A model generated the notes under the pieces. The model had not been told where the DNA came from, searched no databases, and saw nothing but the letters and a program-made list of their open reading frames with translations. Position numbers and translations under genes: made by a program. DNA of 64,000 nt from Bacteroidaceae bacterium (lineage in GTDB: Bacteria; Bacteroidota; Bacteroidia; Bacteroidales; Bacteroidaceae), in assembly GCA_017451695.1 (NCBI GenBank), contig JAFTNW010000051.1, positions 1 through 64,000 of the forward strand, written 5' to 3'. Below are positions 51,862-61,141 of the stretch, piece after piece. Within the stretch, counting starts at the first letter, position 1. Every line of letters starts with the position of its first letter.

Positions 51862-54510
51862 TTAGAATTCTTGTCCCAGGATAAAGTGGAATTGGCTGCC
51901 TCCATACTGTGTTGAGCCATATACATCGTCAAAACCGTAAGCCCAATCGAGACCGATGAGACCAATCATCTGCAAGAAGATACGGATACCCACACCGGCA
52001 CTGCGTTTCAGGTCGAACAGGTTGAACTTGGAGGCATCGGTCCATGAATTACCGGCCTCGACAAAGGCAAGACCGTAAATGGTTGTGGAGCTCTGCAACA
52101 TGAAGGGGAAACGCAACTCCATACCCAAGCGGGTATATGCATAGCCCTCGTAGCCATAGGGTGTAAGACTACCGTTTTCGTATCCGCGCAACGCCACCAT
52201 ATCTGTTGCATAGTTGTATGAATAACCGCTCATACCGTCGCCACCCATGTAGAATGTTTCAAAGGGCGATTTTTTGTTCTTGTCGTAGCTGCCCAGGATT
52301 CCGAAATCGGCACGAGTCATGAGCACAAGGTTATGCTTGCCCTCGGTGAGTGAGGTATATGTTTTGCTACGGAACTTGATTTTGTAATACTCAATCCATT
52401 TATGCTTGTCGCGCAACTCGCTCTTGTATGTGGAGCTTTTGGGGTTGGTTGCCAACGATGCATAATCCTTGCCATCGAACATTGAATACGGAGGTGTGGC
52501 CGAAACCTGCAACGAGAAGTCGGAGCCCTGACGCGGGAAGAATGGGTTATCTACCGAACGGCGTGCCAATGTTACAGACAGGTTTATATTGTTGCAGTTA
52601 CCATCGGTTATGAGGAAGTACTGCCAATCCTTCAATGAGTAGAGCTGATAGTTTAGCTCTGCCGACAGAGTGAAATAGTCGTCGGGCCATTTGAGAGGAC
52701 GGCCCCAGCCGATTGAGAAACCATACATTCTGATGTACTTGTCGGGGTCGTAGTACGACGATATATTGTTATAGCCATAACCATTGTAATTGCCGTAGCC
52801 ATAAAGGTAATTGTTGTAGTTATTGTAATAGGCTGAATTGTAATAGCTATCGGCAACATCGGTCTGTATTGACATGAAGGCCGATACAGAGAGCGAATTG
52901 GGGCGCTTGCGACCAAACCAGGGATCGAAGAACGATATGCTGTATGCCTGATAGTATTTACCGTTTGACTGTGCACTGAGAGTAAGTGTCTGGCCATCGC
53001 CTTGTGGCAATATCCCACGACGCAATGCTCCCTTGCGGAAGAGGTTACGCATTGAGAAGTTGGTGAGTTTGAGCGACAGTTTACCAATGACACCTGTCTG
53101 TCCCCAACCGGCAGATAGCTCTATCTGGTCACTGCTCTTTGTCTCGAGCCCCCAATTTATATCCACAGTACCTGTTTCGCGGTTATCAAGCACATCGGGG
53201 TGAATGGTTTCGGGGTTGAAATGGCCCATGTTGGCTATTTCGCGGTATGAACGCTCCAAGGCACTCATTGAGAAGAGGTCGCCGGGCACGGTACGCAGCT
53301 CGCGGCGTACAACCTCCTCATACAGACGGTCGTTACCCGATATGCGCACGCGGTCTATGGTTGCCTGCACACCCTCGGAGAGGCGTATTTCCAAATCGAC
53401 AGAGTCGTTTACCACGCTAACCTCGATGGGCAGCAGGTGCAGGAACACATATCCTTTATTATAATATTCGTTCTTTACGGCATCGGTATCGGTAAAGAGG
53501 CGTTTGTCGAGCTCCTCCTGGTTATATACATCGCCCGGTTTCAAGCGGAGGAGATAATCGAGATAAGCGGTTGAGAACACGCTGTTTCCCACCCATTTAA
53601 CACTGCGCAGATAGTAACGGTTACCCTCTTCGATATTCAAATGGATATCCACACGCTTGTTGTTGAAGGGGACAACACTGTCCGACACAATGCGCGCATC
53701 GCGATATCCCAGCTCGGCATAACGCGACAGGATGTTTTCCTTGTCCTCTTTGTACTTTTCGGGGGTGAATTTCTTTGAACGGAGGAATGTATTCTTGAAG
53801 GTGGTCAGGCGGGTCTTCTCGCGCATCTTCATGGCATATTTAATCTTCTTCAGTGGAACATCCTCCACACCGTTAATGTATATGCGATGTATCTTTACCT
53901 TCTCGTTCTTATCCACATTTATGTCGATAATCATTTGATTATCGGAGGTAACATCGGGGCGTTGAACTATATTAACCTCGGCGTTATTGTATCCCTTATC
54001 CTCGAAATACTGTTTTATGATTTTTTGGGCACGATCGACTATGTTGGGAGTGATTTGATTACCCTTTCTCAAAGGGAGTTTAAGTTCAAGGTCTTCACGC
54101 TCGCCCTTTTTCACTCCGTTATAGTTGATATTGGATATACGGGGACGTTGTTTCAAGTTTATACCCAAGTATATTTTATTGCCCACGATACTGTCGGCCT
54201 CAATACTTACATCGGCAAAAAGACCATGGTTCCAATAGTTCTTTACCGCTGTTGTTATGGCATCGCCGGGGACATCTATGACATCGCCCACAGAGAGGCC
54301 CGATATACCTATTATAACATAAGGCTCGTAGTTGTCCACACCCGACAGATTAATGCCGCCTATGGTGTATGTGCGCGGATTGCCTGTATATAGGATTGTG
54401 GGCTTTACGATTTTATACTGTGCCACCACTTGCATTGCAACAAGCAGCAACAGCATGGAAAGGGTTGTTTTCAGCAACGAAAAATATCTCATTTCTCTCT
54501 TTTTTATCAT
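51862..54510 (-). CDS. bamA: outer-membrane protein assembly factor BamA
   Basis: An 882-residue core subunit of the barrel assembly machine. Signal peptide (about 6-30), five POTRA domains (about 45-440: e.g. [20 protein letters not shown] and [19 protein letters not shown]), and a 16-strand barrel ending in [12 protein letters not shown]. The ATG at 54510 overlaps the uppS stop (ATGA). MRYFS at 54492 is an alternative. One barrel loop (about 52700-52860) is unusually rich in Tyr and Asn. Confidence 0.95.
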   Translation of the reverse strand: MIKKREMRYFSLLKTTLSMLLLLVAMQVVAQYKIVKPTILYTGNPRTYTIGGINLSGVDNYEPYVIIGISGLSVGDVIDVPGDAITTAVKNYWNHGLFADVSIEADSIVGNKIYLGINLKQRPRISNINYNGVKKGEREDLELKLPLRKGNQITPNIVDRAQKIIKQYFEDKGYNNAEVNIVQRPDVTSDNQMIIDINVDKNEKVKIHRIYINGVEDVPLKKIKYAMKMREKTRLTTFKNTFLRSKKFTPEKYKEDKENILSRYAELGYRDARIVSDSVVPFNNKRVDIHLNIEEGNRYYLRSVKWVGNSVFSTAYLDYLLRLKPGDVYNQEELDKRLFTDTDAVKNEYYNKGYVFLHLLPIEVSVVNDSVDLEIRLSEGVQATIDRVRISGNDRLYEEVVRRELRTVPGDLFSMSALERSYREIANMGHFNPETIHPDVLDNRETGTVDINWGLETKSSDQIELSAGWGQTGVIGKLSLKLTNFSMRNLFRKGALRRGILPQGDGQTLTLSAQSNGKYYQAYSISFFDPWFGRKRPNSLSVSAFMSIQTDVADSYYNSAYYNNYNNYLYGYGNYNGYGYNNISSYYDPDKYIRMYGFSIGWGRPLKWPDDYFTLSAELNYQLYSLKDWQYFLITDGNCNNINLSVTLARRSVDNPFFPRQGSDFSLQVSATPPYSMFDGKDYASLATNPKSSTYKSELRDKHKWIEYYKIKFRSKTYTSLTEGKHNLVLMTRADFGILGSYDKNKKSPFETFYMGGDGMSGYSYNYATDMVALRGYENGSLTPYGYEGYAYTRLGMELRFPFMLQSSTTIYGLAFVEAGNSWTDASKFNLFDLKRSAGVGIRIFLQMIGLIGLDWAYGFDDVYGSTQYGGSQFHFILGQEF

Positions 54511-55244
54511 TTTGTAATCTGTTCGCCTGTGAGGCCGTAACGACGCTGGCGTTTCTGATACTCGCACACAGCCTTGCACAATTCCTCGTTATCGAAATCG
54601 GGCCACAGCACCTCGGTAAAATAAAATTCCGAATAGGCGCACTGCCACAAAAGGAAATTGCTCAAGCGCTGCTCCTTGCCGGTGCGTATGAGCAAATCGG
54701 GGTCGGGCATAAAGGATGTTGTGAGCGCCGATGATATCACATTGTCATCGATATCCTCCACTGCGAGTGTGCCGTTCTTCGCACGCTCGGCTATGGAGCG
54801 CACAGCCTCGGTAATCTCCCATTTTGCCGAGTAGCTGAGGGCAAGCACCAAGGTCATGCGGGTGTTATTGGCTGTACGTGCCACGCACTGCTCCAAACGC
54901 TCACGCACATTCTGCGGCAACTTGCTCAAATCGCCTATGATACGGAATGCCACGTTGTTTTTAACAAACAACTCCTCCTCGATAGACTCAAAAAGCAGCG
55001 CCATGAGTGCAGCCACCTCGGCCTGGGGACGTTTCCAATTCTCTGTGGAGAAGGTATATAGTGTGAGGTACTTTACCCCTATGTTTATTGCATTCTCAAC
55101 CAACTGACGCACGGTGGCAGCACCTGCCTGATGCCCTTGCGAACGGTCGAGACCGCGCATCTGGGCCCAACGGCCGTTTCCGTCCATTATAATAGCTATA
55201 TGCTGCGGCACATTCTCTTTATTTACCTGCTGGGAGTAGTTCAT
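54507..55244 (-). CDS. uppS: isoprenyl transferase (undecaprenyl diphosphate synthase)
   Basis: A 245-residue cytosolic cis-prenyltransferase making the C55 lipid carrier for cell wall and O-antigen. The signature is [20 protein letters not shown] with catalytic Asp and the GHQAG stretch. [20 protein letters not shown] is the second family motif. Overlaps bamA start by 4 nt. Confidence 0.96.
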   Translation of the reverse strand: MNYSQQVNKENVPQHIAIIMDGNGRWAQMRGLDRSQGHQAGAATVRQLVENAINIGVKYLTLYTFSTENWKRPQAEVAALMALLFESIEEELFVKNNVAFRIIGDLSKLPQNVRERLEQCVARTANNTRMTLVLALSYSAKWEITEAVRSIAERAKNGTLAVEDIDDNVISSALTTSFMPDPDLLIRTGKEQRLSNFLLWQCAYSEFYFTEVLWPDFDNEELCKAVCEYQKRQRRYGLTGEQITK

Positions 55245-55265
55245 ATCTTTATATTTTGAGTATTA

Positions 55266-55979
55266 TCAATTATTGCATCTGCGGTATTTTGGAAATATAT
55301 CGTATGTTATGGATATGGAGAGGAACGAATAGCTGTCCTTGTTTTTGAAACCGCTACTCTTGATACCATAAGGGTCATTGAGTATCGGTGCGGTTTCGGC
55401 TGTTACATCCAAATCGTCGCTTGCGGTGAAACGGAAAGAGAGCTCGCAGCCCAGGTTCCAACGCGGTGCAAACTTGTATTTCAAACCTACACCCATGGGG
55501 ATGTTCATCGTAAACACGTTTTTGGCCGGCTCGGGAGCATATGTCATTCCAAGGCCTGCAAATATATAAGGCACAAGGCGACGTGTTCCTTTATATGAGG
55601 CACCGCTGCCATAGCCAAAGAAATTACATTCGAACTGCGCCCCAAGGTCGTATATTGTGCGGCTGAACTCCACATCGCCACCGGGGAATCGGTTTTCACT
55701 ATCGGCAGTATTACCCGATATTTTGGCCATTGCAAAATTTGCCTTTACAGCCATACGAGGGTTTATGTTGTAGCGGCCTACAAAACCTGCCATTATATTC
55801 GTATTTTGCAACAGGCCGTTATAGTTGGCATCACCGTAATAGCTGCTACCGCCCAACATGCCACCAATCTCAAAACGATATTCAAGGTCGTCGGCACGCA
55901 CAGACGATATGCAACATAGCAGAGCCATGCCAAGCAACAACAATCTGTTTTGCAATGTGTTTCTCATAGCGCCATTCAT
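55266..55979 (-). CDS. porG: T9SS outer-membrane protein PorG (DUF6089)
   Basis: A 237-residue beta barrel with signal peptide (to about residue 28, VRADD). The mature start EYRFEIGGMLGGSSYYGDAN is the DUF6089/PorG pattern. The order porG-uppS-bamA-ompH-ompH also occurs in Porphyromonas, where PorG is part of the T9SS core ring with PorK/PorN. Start codon 55979 shares a base with the upstream stop (TAATG). A second ATG at 55967 is possible. Confidence 0.85.
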   Translation of the reverse strand: MNGAMRNTLQNRLLLLGMALLCCISSVRADDLEYRFEIGGMLGGSSYYGDANYNGLLQNTNIMAGFVGRYNINPRMAVKANFAMAKISGNTADSENRFPGGDVEFSRTIYDLGAQFECNFFGYGSGASYKGTRRLVPYIFAGLGMTYAPEPAKNVFTMNIPMGVGLKYKFAPRWNLGCELSFRFTASDDLDVTAETAPILNDPYGIKSSGFKNKDSYSFLSISITYDIFPKYRRCNN

Positions 55980-57337
55980 TAAAAGCTCAAACGGTTTATT
56001 TTGCCACGCCATGCAGCCTCGGGGGTTATTATCCACATGTAATCATCGGCTGTTACGGTTGTTGCAAACGGCAAATCCTTGCCATTGAGTTCCATGGGCA
56101 ATTTCAAATTATAGTCTTTGCACAAGCGCCATGCTATACCATTGTCTTTTGACACAAAGAACGCCCCAAAGGGCTGCACGGGTTTTTCATCGACAACAGT
56201 TGCGCCACCAATGGCAAACAAGGTATTATCGTAATGCAACACCTGCAAGCCGGGCAGGGAGGGGCACTTGTATTTATCATTCGGTTGCTCGTATGCACTC
56301 CACTGCTCCTCGGTCGATAGCTTGCTCCACACCTGCACATCGCCACTCTTTGCATCATCGGCATAGCCTATGAGCATTGTGCGGAAGATTTTATCATTTG
56401 TGGCAAGGGGATATGATGCGCTGCTGCAACCATACAAGGGGAAGTTCTGTGGCATAGGCTCCGAAACAACGAACGACACGCCATCGGTTGTGTAAAGAAT
56501 CTCATCGGCCGTTGCCACCCACATTTTACCCTCTTCCTCGGATACCGCGAGCAAAGAGAGCAAATTCAGGCCATCCGCAGCCACGGACCACGCTGTTGCA
56601 TCGGGCGATGAATATAGCACACCGCCGGCAAGCATATAGAAGGCATTGTCAAAAGCCATCACCGATGACAAATCGGCACCTGAAACAGCTATTGGCGTAA
56701 CCACCCAATCAAGTGCATTCTGCGCCCGGGCCACCGCAACGAAAGGTGCGCCGTTTTCGTTTTCACAGAAAAGATAGAGCGCACCGCCCTTTTCTACAAG
56801 GCGCACGGGAGCAAGCCCGGCAACAGCCTCGTTCATTGCAAAAGTGTTCCACACAAGCAATTCGGGATCCACCTGATGGACATTAATTCTTATTGTGTAA
56901 AAATTCTCGTATGTTTCGTCGGTGGATGTTATGCGCACTCTTAAAGGGGTTGTAAAATCCAAAGAATCGACAGAGTAATAATATACATAATCGCCCGCTT
57001 CGGCATTGTAGCAATAGGGGACACCGCTGTATGACAATGTGGTTGCCACTTTATTAATCTTTGTGCCGTATGTGAGAGAATCGATATTATATATCTCTCT
57101 TGCACGCTGATCTACCACAAACTTAAAAGCATCGCCCGAAACAACTTTTTCAATAATTGTATCCTTACCCTCTACCGTGAAGCTGTGGAAAGGCAAGCGT
57201 ATGTTATCTATCGAGAACGAGGAGATAAGTGCATAAGGAGTGCCGACCGACACGATTTCATTATCGTCGGATGTGCAGGAAACACCCATAAACAACAGCG
57301 AGAAAAATGCCAAATATGTTGCTATACTCTTTTTCAT
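55979..57337 (-). CDS. DUF6242-like lipoprotein
   Basis: A 452-residue lipoprotein (lipobox SLLFMGVSC) common in Bacteroidales. An N-terminal beta domain (about 30-150) is followed by a beta-propeller-like part with repeated short motifs (SSPDATAWSVAADG, TTDGVSFVVSEP, VSKDNGIAWRLCKDYN) resembling BNR/sialidase-type blades. No catalytic residues. It overlaps porG by one base and is the first gene of this operon. Confidence 0.8.
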   Translation of the reverse strand: MKKSIATYLAFFSLLFMGVSCTSDDNEIVSVGTPYALISSFSIDNIRLPFHSFTVEGKDTIIEKVVSGDAFKFVVDQRAREIYNIDSLTYGTKINKVATTLSYSGVPYCYNAEAGDYVYYYSVDSLDFTTPLRVRITSTDETYENFYTIRINVHQVDPELLVWNTFAMNEAVAGLAPVRLVEKGGALYLFCENENGAPFVAVARAQNALDWVVTPIAVSGADLSSVMAFDNAFYMLAGGVLYSSPDATAWSVAADGLNLLSLLAVSEEEGKMWVATADEILYTTDGVSFVVSEPMPQNFPLYGCSSASYPLATNDKIFRTMLIGYADDAKSGDVQVWSKLSTEEQWSAYEQPNDKYKCPSLPGLQVLHYDNTLFAIGGATVVDEKPVQPFGAFFVSKDNGIAWRLCKDYNLKLPMELNGKDLPFATTVTADDYMWIITPEAAWRGKINRLSF

Positions 57338-57364
57338 AGAAATTTGCTATAAACATTCAATCTA

Positions 57365-57372
57365 CAAAATTA
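57365..57372 (-). promoter_or_regulatory. -7 promoter element of the porG-uppS-bamA-ompH operon
   Basis: Minus-strand TAATTTTG, 27 nt upstream of the ATG at 57337. No clear -33 box. Confidence 0.45.
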
Positions 57373-57427
57373 GCAACATTTTTTGGTTTACGCGATATTT
57401 CGCGCGTTATTTATAATATTTTATAAA

Positions 57428-58516
57428 TTAAATGGCATTTTTAGGGGTAATTAGCACAATTCTTGTGTCAAAATTGGAAATTTCTTTAATATCGACATCG
57501 TAAGGAAGAGAAGGGGCGGGTACCCCGCCACCCAGGCGAAGCGATAGGTTTTGTTCCATGCGAATACAATCCCACAACGAGGCATCTATGAAGCTTTGCA
57601 ACAGGGAGGCGCCGCCCTCTACAAGCAGGCTGTTCACTTTGCGCGAGTGCAAATGGGCGAGTATCTGCCCAAGAACATCGCCCGAAAAATCGAGCGCCAC
57701 TTGTTCAACATTTTTACCAAACTTGCCATCCACGATACCGGCCGTATAAACCACCGTGGGCAGGCTGCCGTCGAACAGACGAAGCGAAGGGGGCAACACC
57801 CCTGCCCTGTCTATAACCAAACGAAGCGGGGAGCGACCGGCCCACAAGCGCACATTCAGCGAGGGATTATCCAAGAGAGCTGTGCGCGTACCCACCAAAA
57901 TAGCATCGTTCTGTGCGCGCAACCTATGCACTGAAATTTGCGACAGAGGGGTAGAAATTCGGGCAGCGGGCTGGGTGGAATCGCCGCGCAAGGCATCTAT
58001 AAAGCCATCGCCACTCTCGGCCCATTTAAGGGTTATATATGGGCGTTTTTCGCAATGATATGTAAAGAAATTTTTATTAATATCGTATGACTCCTGCTGC
58101 AACACCCCGACCACAACCTCTATGCCAGCCGAACGTAAACGGGCTATGCCGCCGCCATTCACCTGCGAATTGGCATCGGTTATACCTATGACCACGCGCG
58201 GTATTCCACACGAGAGGATAAGGTCGGCACATGGAGGGGTTTTGCCATAATGCGAGCAGGGTTCCAGGCTAACATATATGGTTGAGCGCGACAGCAACAC
58301 CTTATCGACTGCGGAGACCGATGCCACGGCATTGACCTCGGCATGAGGCTCGCCCGCGCGTATATGATACCCCTCGCCTATAATTCTATCGTCGCACACT
58401 ATCACGGCACCGACCATGGGATTAGGCGATGTGCTGCCCACGCCGCAACGCGCGAGTTGCAGACAACGACGCATATAGAGTTCGTCGGCAGGAGATATAT
58501 GTGAGTTCGTTTCCAT
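57428..58516 (-). CDS. ribD: bifunctional riboflavin biosynthesis deaminase/reductase
   Basis: A 362-residue enzyme for the second and third steps of riboflavin synthesis. The N-terminal deaminase has zinc ligands in GEPHAEVNAVA and PCSHYGKTPPCADLI. The C-terminal reductase has ARISTPLSQISVHRLRA and LLVEGGASLLQSFIDASL. Full length. Together with ribF at 33.5 kb, flavin synthesis is well represented, though not in one operon. Confidence 0.95.
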   Translation of the reverse strand: METNSHISPADELYMRRCLQLARCGVGSTSPNPMVGAVIVCDDRIIGEGYHIRAGEPHAEVNAVASVSAVDKVLLSRSTIYVSLEPCSHYGKTPPCADLILSCGIPRVVIGITDANSQVNGGGIARLRSAGIEVVVGVLQQESYDINKNFFTYHCEKRPYITLKWAESGDGFIDALRGDSTQPAARISTPLSQISVHRLRAQNDAILVGTRTALLDNPSLNVRLWAGRSPLRLVIDRAGVLPPSLRLFDGSLPTVVYTAGIVDGKFGKNVEQVALDFSGDVLGQILAHLHSRKVNSLLVEGGASLLQSFIDASLWDCIRMEQNLSLRLGGGVPAPSLPYDVDIKEISNFDTRIVLITPKNAI

Positions 58517-58570
58517 ACTTAAACAGCTATTGCATAAACCTTATGGCATACAAATATACAACAAACACTT

Positions 58571-59398
58571 TTATTTATCCACAGAAATCCTTTTAAGAGT
58601 AATAAAAACCAGCTCACTCGGCACGCAGAAGCGCACTTTGCGGCGCGAGGAACCCACCCCGTTTGTGGTTATTACAGGCACTCCGCGGGCTGTTTTGTTG
58701 CGCCCGCGCAAAAAACGCGTACCATATTTTGTATTCTTAACAGGTGTGTAAAGGCCGAAAAAGCTCACCTGCCCGCCGTGGGTGTGCCCCGCGAGAACAA
58801 GGTCGCACTGCACATCACAATCTTGTGCAAAATCGGGGGTATGTGTAAGCAGCAAAGTAAAAGTGCCGGCACGCAAACTATCGACCAAATGCCGTGCCAC
58901 GGGCGAAGGCTTGAAAGGGTTATACACACCTACGATAGTTATGCTATCTGCCTCATTGCTTAAACAGACAGCCTCATCGGCAAGAAGGCGGATACCTGCA
59001 TTTTCCATGGCTGCGGCAATGGTGTCGCGCATACGATAGTCGTGGTTACCAAGCACGGCATATTTTCCATAGGCTGTTTTTACCGATGAAAAGGTGGAAA
59101 ACAGCAGTTCCACATACTCGCTCGACGGCACATAATCGCCACCGAACAACAACACATCGGGTGCTTCCTTACGCAAGCGCGACACTATTTTTTGCAGGCG
59201 GCGGTGAGTGAATTTACTTGGGAAATGGAGATCGGAGAGAAAAGCTACGGTTGCCCCGTCGAAGGAAGGCGGCACTCTGTCGCTCTCCACAACGTAACGC
59301 TTCACACGCCCCACTCCACTGCCCGAGAGGGTGGCACAAGACGAAATCAGCAGCACAAGTGCTGCTGATAATATTAGTTGAAAGAGCGTTCTCCTCAT
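58571..59398 (-). CDS. calcineurin-like metallophosphoesterase lipoprotein
   Basis: A 275-residue lipoprotein (lipobox LLISSC). The metallophosphoesterase metal ligands are all there: FLSDLHFPS, FGGDYV, LGNHDYR, LLTHTPD and AGHTHGGQ. Similar YaeI/UDP-type enzymes hydrolyse phosphoesters at the membrane. Substrate unknown. 9 nt from ispF, so co-transcribed. Confidence 0.9.
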   Translation of the reverse strand: MRRTLFQLILSAALVLLISSCATLSGSGVGRVKRYVVESDRVPPSFDGATVAFLSDLHFPSKFTHRRLQKIVSRLRKEAPDVLLFGGDYVPSSEYVELLFSTFSSVKTAYGKYAVLGNHDYRMRDTIAAAMENAGIRLLADEAVCLSNEADSITIVGVYNPFKPSPVARHLVDSLRAGTFTLLLTHTPDFAQDCDVQCDLVLAGHTHGGQVSFFGLYTPVKNTKYGTRFLRGRNKTARGVPVITTNGVGSSRRKVRFCVPSELVFITLKRISVDK

Positions 59399-59407
59399 TA
59401 TATTTTC

Positions 59408-59881
59408 TTATTTTTCTATGAGCACGGTTGCATAGGCTGTGATGCCCTCTTTGCGCCCCTCAAAACCAAGCCTTTCGGTGGTTGTGGCTTTTATCGAAAG
59501 TACATCGACATCAATGCCAAGCACTGCGGCCATCGCCTGCTGCATTGCAGGAATATGCGGATTGAGCTTTGGTGCCTGTGCTGCCACCGTAGCATCTATA
59601 TTGCCTATCTTATATCCCTTTGCGGCAAGCAACTCGCCTGTACGGCGCAACAATATCTTGCTGTCGATATTCAGGAACTCGTCGGAGGTATCGGGGAATT
59701 GGAAACCTATATCCCGCAGATTTGCCGCACCCAACAGAGCATCGCATATTGCGTGTATGAGAACATCGGCATCGGAATGGCCGGCAAGGCCTAATTCATA
59801 GGGAACTTTTACGCCGCCTATCCACAAGTCGCGCCCCTCGACAAAGCGATGAACATCTATACCAAAACCTACACGTATCAT
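59408..59881 (-). CDS. ispF: 2-C-methyl-D-erythritol 2,4-cyclodiphosphate synthase
   Basis: A 157-residue MEP pathway enzyme for isoprenoid precursors. Zinc ligands lie in GIDVHRF and the SDADVLIHAICDALLGAA segment, and the C-terminal part has KATTTERLGFEGRKEGI. Usual size. Downstream of porV by 21 nt. Confidence 0.96.
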   Translation of the reverse strand: MIRVGFGIDVHRFVEGRDLWIGGVKVPYELGLAGHSDADVLIHAICDALLGAANLRDIGFQFPDTSDEFLNIDSKILLRRTGELLAAKGYKIGNIDATVAAQAPKLNPHIPAMQQAMAAVLGIDVDVLSIKATTTERLGFEGRKEGITAYATVLIEK

Positions 59882-59902
59882 ATGTTTGCTGTTATGCGGT
59901 TA

Positions 59903-61093
59903 TTAATAGCGACGGAATAGGTCGCGCAAGCCATCCATGTCGAATGAGAGAGAGAAACGGAGTGTCTGGTCAAGCGGGTTGCTCTGTGCTGCCGAGATAA
60001 GGTATGCACCATCGAGAGAGAATACACTCATCTTGAAGCCCGCACCCAAAGTATAGTACTTACGGTTTCCCTTAAACTCATTCTCATAGTGATAACCGGC
60101 ACGGAGCGAGAATTGTTGATTGTAACAATATTCCACACCGATACCGCCATAAATCTCTTTAAGTTCCTCGCTCATGCCACCGGGAGCATCGTTAAAAGAT
60201 TTGAAGATTCCCGAAATTGAGGAGATATCGTTGTAACCCTCTTCGTCGAGCCATGACGCATACTCCGACTGCAAACCCTGCTCATCGGGAGAATAGCCCT
60301 TCTCCTCAAGGAACTGTGCATAAGTGGGGCGTGTGGGAACAAGCAGTTTGTTTATATCCACACTGAACGAAATGGTGTTGTACTCGTCTATGGGATAGAG
60401 CAACGATGCACCAAGGCGCAGGTTGGTGGGGATAAATTCGTTGGTGGCACCGCCGTCGTATGATATTTTTGTACCGATATTCGATATATTCATACCAAGA
60501 CCGAGCATACATTCGCGATCGCCCAATATAATATAATTATTGTAATACAATGCTATATCTGCGGCAAACGCCTTACCCGGCTCCACATCCTCGTCCATGG
60601 AGTATTGAAGGTCGGAGTATATTGCACGCAAAGCGATGGCAGCCGAGAGATTCTCGGACAGCATGCGCGAGTATGCCACATCAAAGGCCATTTCATAGGG
60701 TTTGATGGTCATATCGTTATCGAGCATTGTAACCTCGCCAAGCGAGAAGTATGTGAGCGACGCACTCACTGCCGAATAATCGCCTATTCGATAGAAACCG
60801 GCAAGGTTTATCAGGTCGATATCATTAACCTGCTGGCGCAACCAAGGGGTATATGACATTGCCACACCCGCACGCGCAATGTTAAAAGGATATTTTGCGG
60901 GGTTCCAATACTGCGAAAAGACATCGGGGTCGGTAGCCACACCCACATCACCCATGGCACCGGCACGGGCATCGGGTGCTATTGAGAGGGAGGTTACACC
61001 GGTATAAACCGGATTGAACTGTTCCTTCTGCGCAAAGGCCGGCAACATAAGCACCGCCAATAACAATATCAAAAATAATCTATTTTTTGTCAT
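59903..61093 (-). CDS. porV: T9SS outer-membrane protein PorV
   Basis: A 396-residue FadL-like barrel with signal peptide (LILLLAVLMLPAFAQ). The mature start has GVTSLSIAPDARAGAMGDVG, the PorV signature, and the C-terminal strand ends FSLSFDMDGLRDLFRRY. PorV shuttles T9SS cargo from the translocon to the PorU sortase. It lies next to porU, as in Porphyromonas. Confidence 0.93.
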   Translation of the reverse strand: MTKNRLFLILLLAVLMLPAFAQKEQFNPVYTGVTSLSIAPDARAGAMGDVGVATDPDVFSQYWNPAKYPFNIARAGVAMSYTPWLRQQVNDIDLINLAGFYRIGDYSAVSASLTYFSLGEVTMLDNDMTIKPYEMAFDVAYSRMLSENLSAAIALRAIYSDLQYSMDEDVEPGKAFAADIALYYNNYIILGDRECMLGLGMNISNIGTKISYDGGATNEFIPTNLRLGASLLYPIDEYNTISFSVDINKLLVPTRPTYAQFLEEKGYSPDEQGLQSEYASWLDEEGYNDISSISGIFKSFNDAPGGMSEELKEIYGGIGVEYCYNQQFSLRAGYHYENEFKGNRKYYTLGAGFKMSVFSLDGAYLISAAQSNPLDQTLRFSLSFDMDGLRDLFRRY

Positions 61094-61141
61094 ATTCTAT
61101 TTTTTACAAGGTGTTATTCTATATTAAAACTCAAAAAATCC

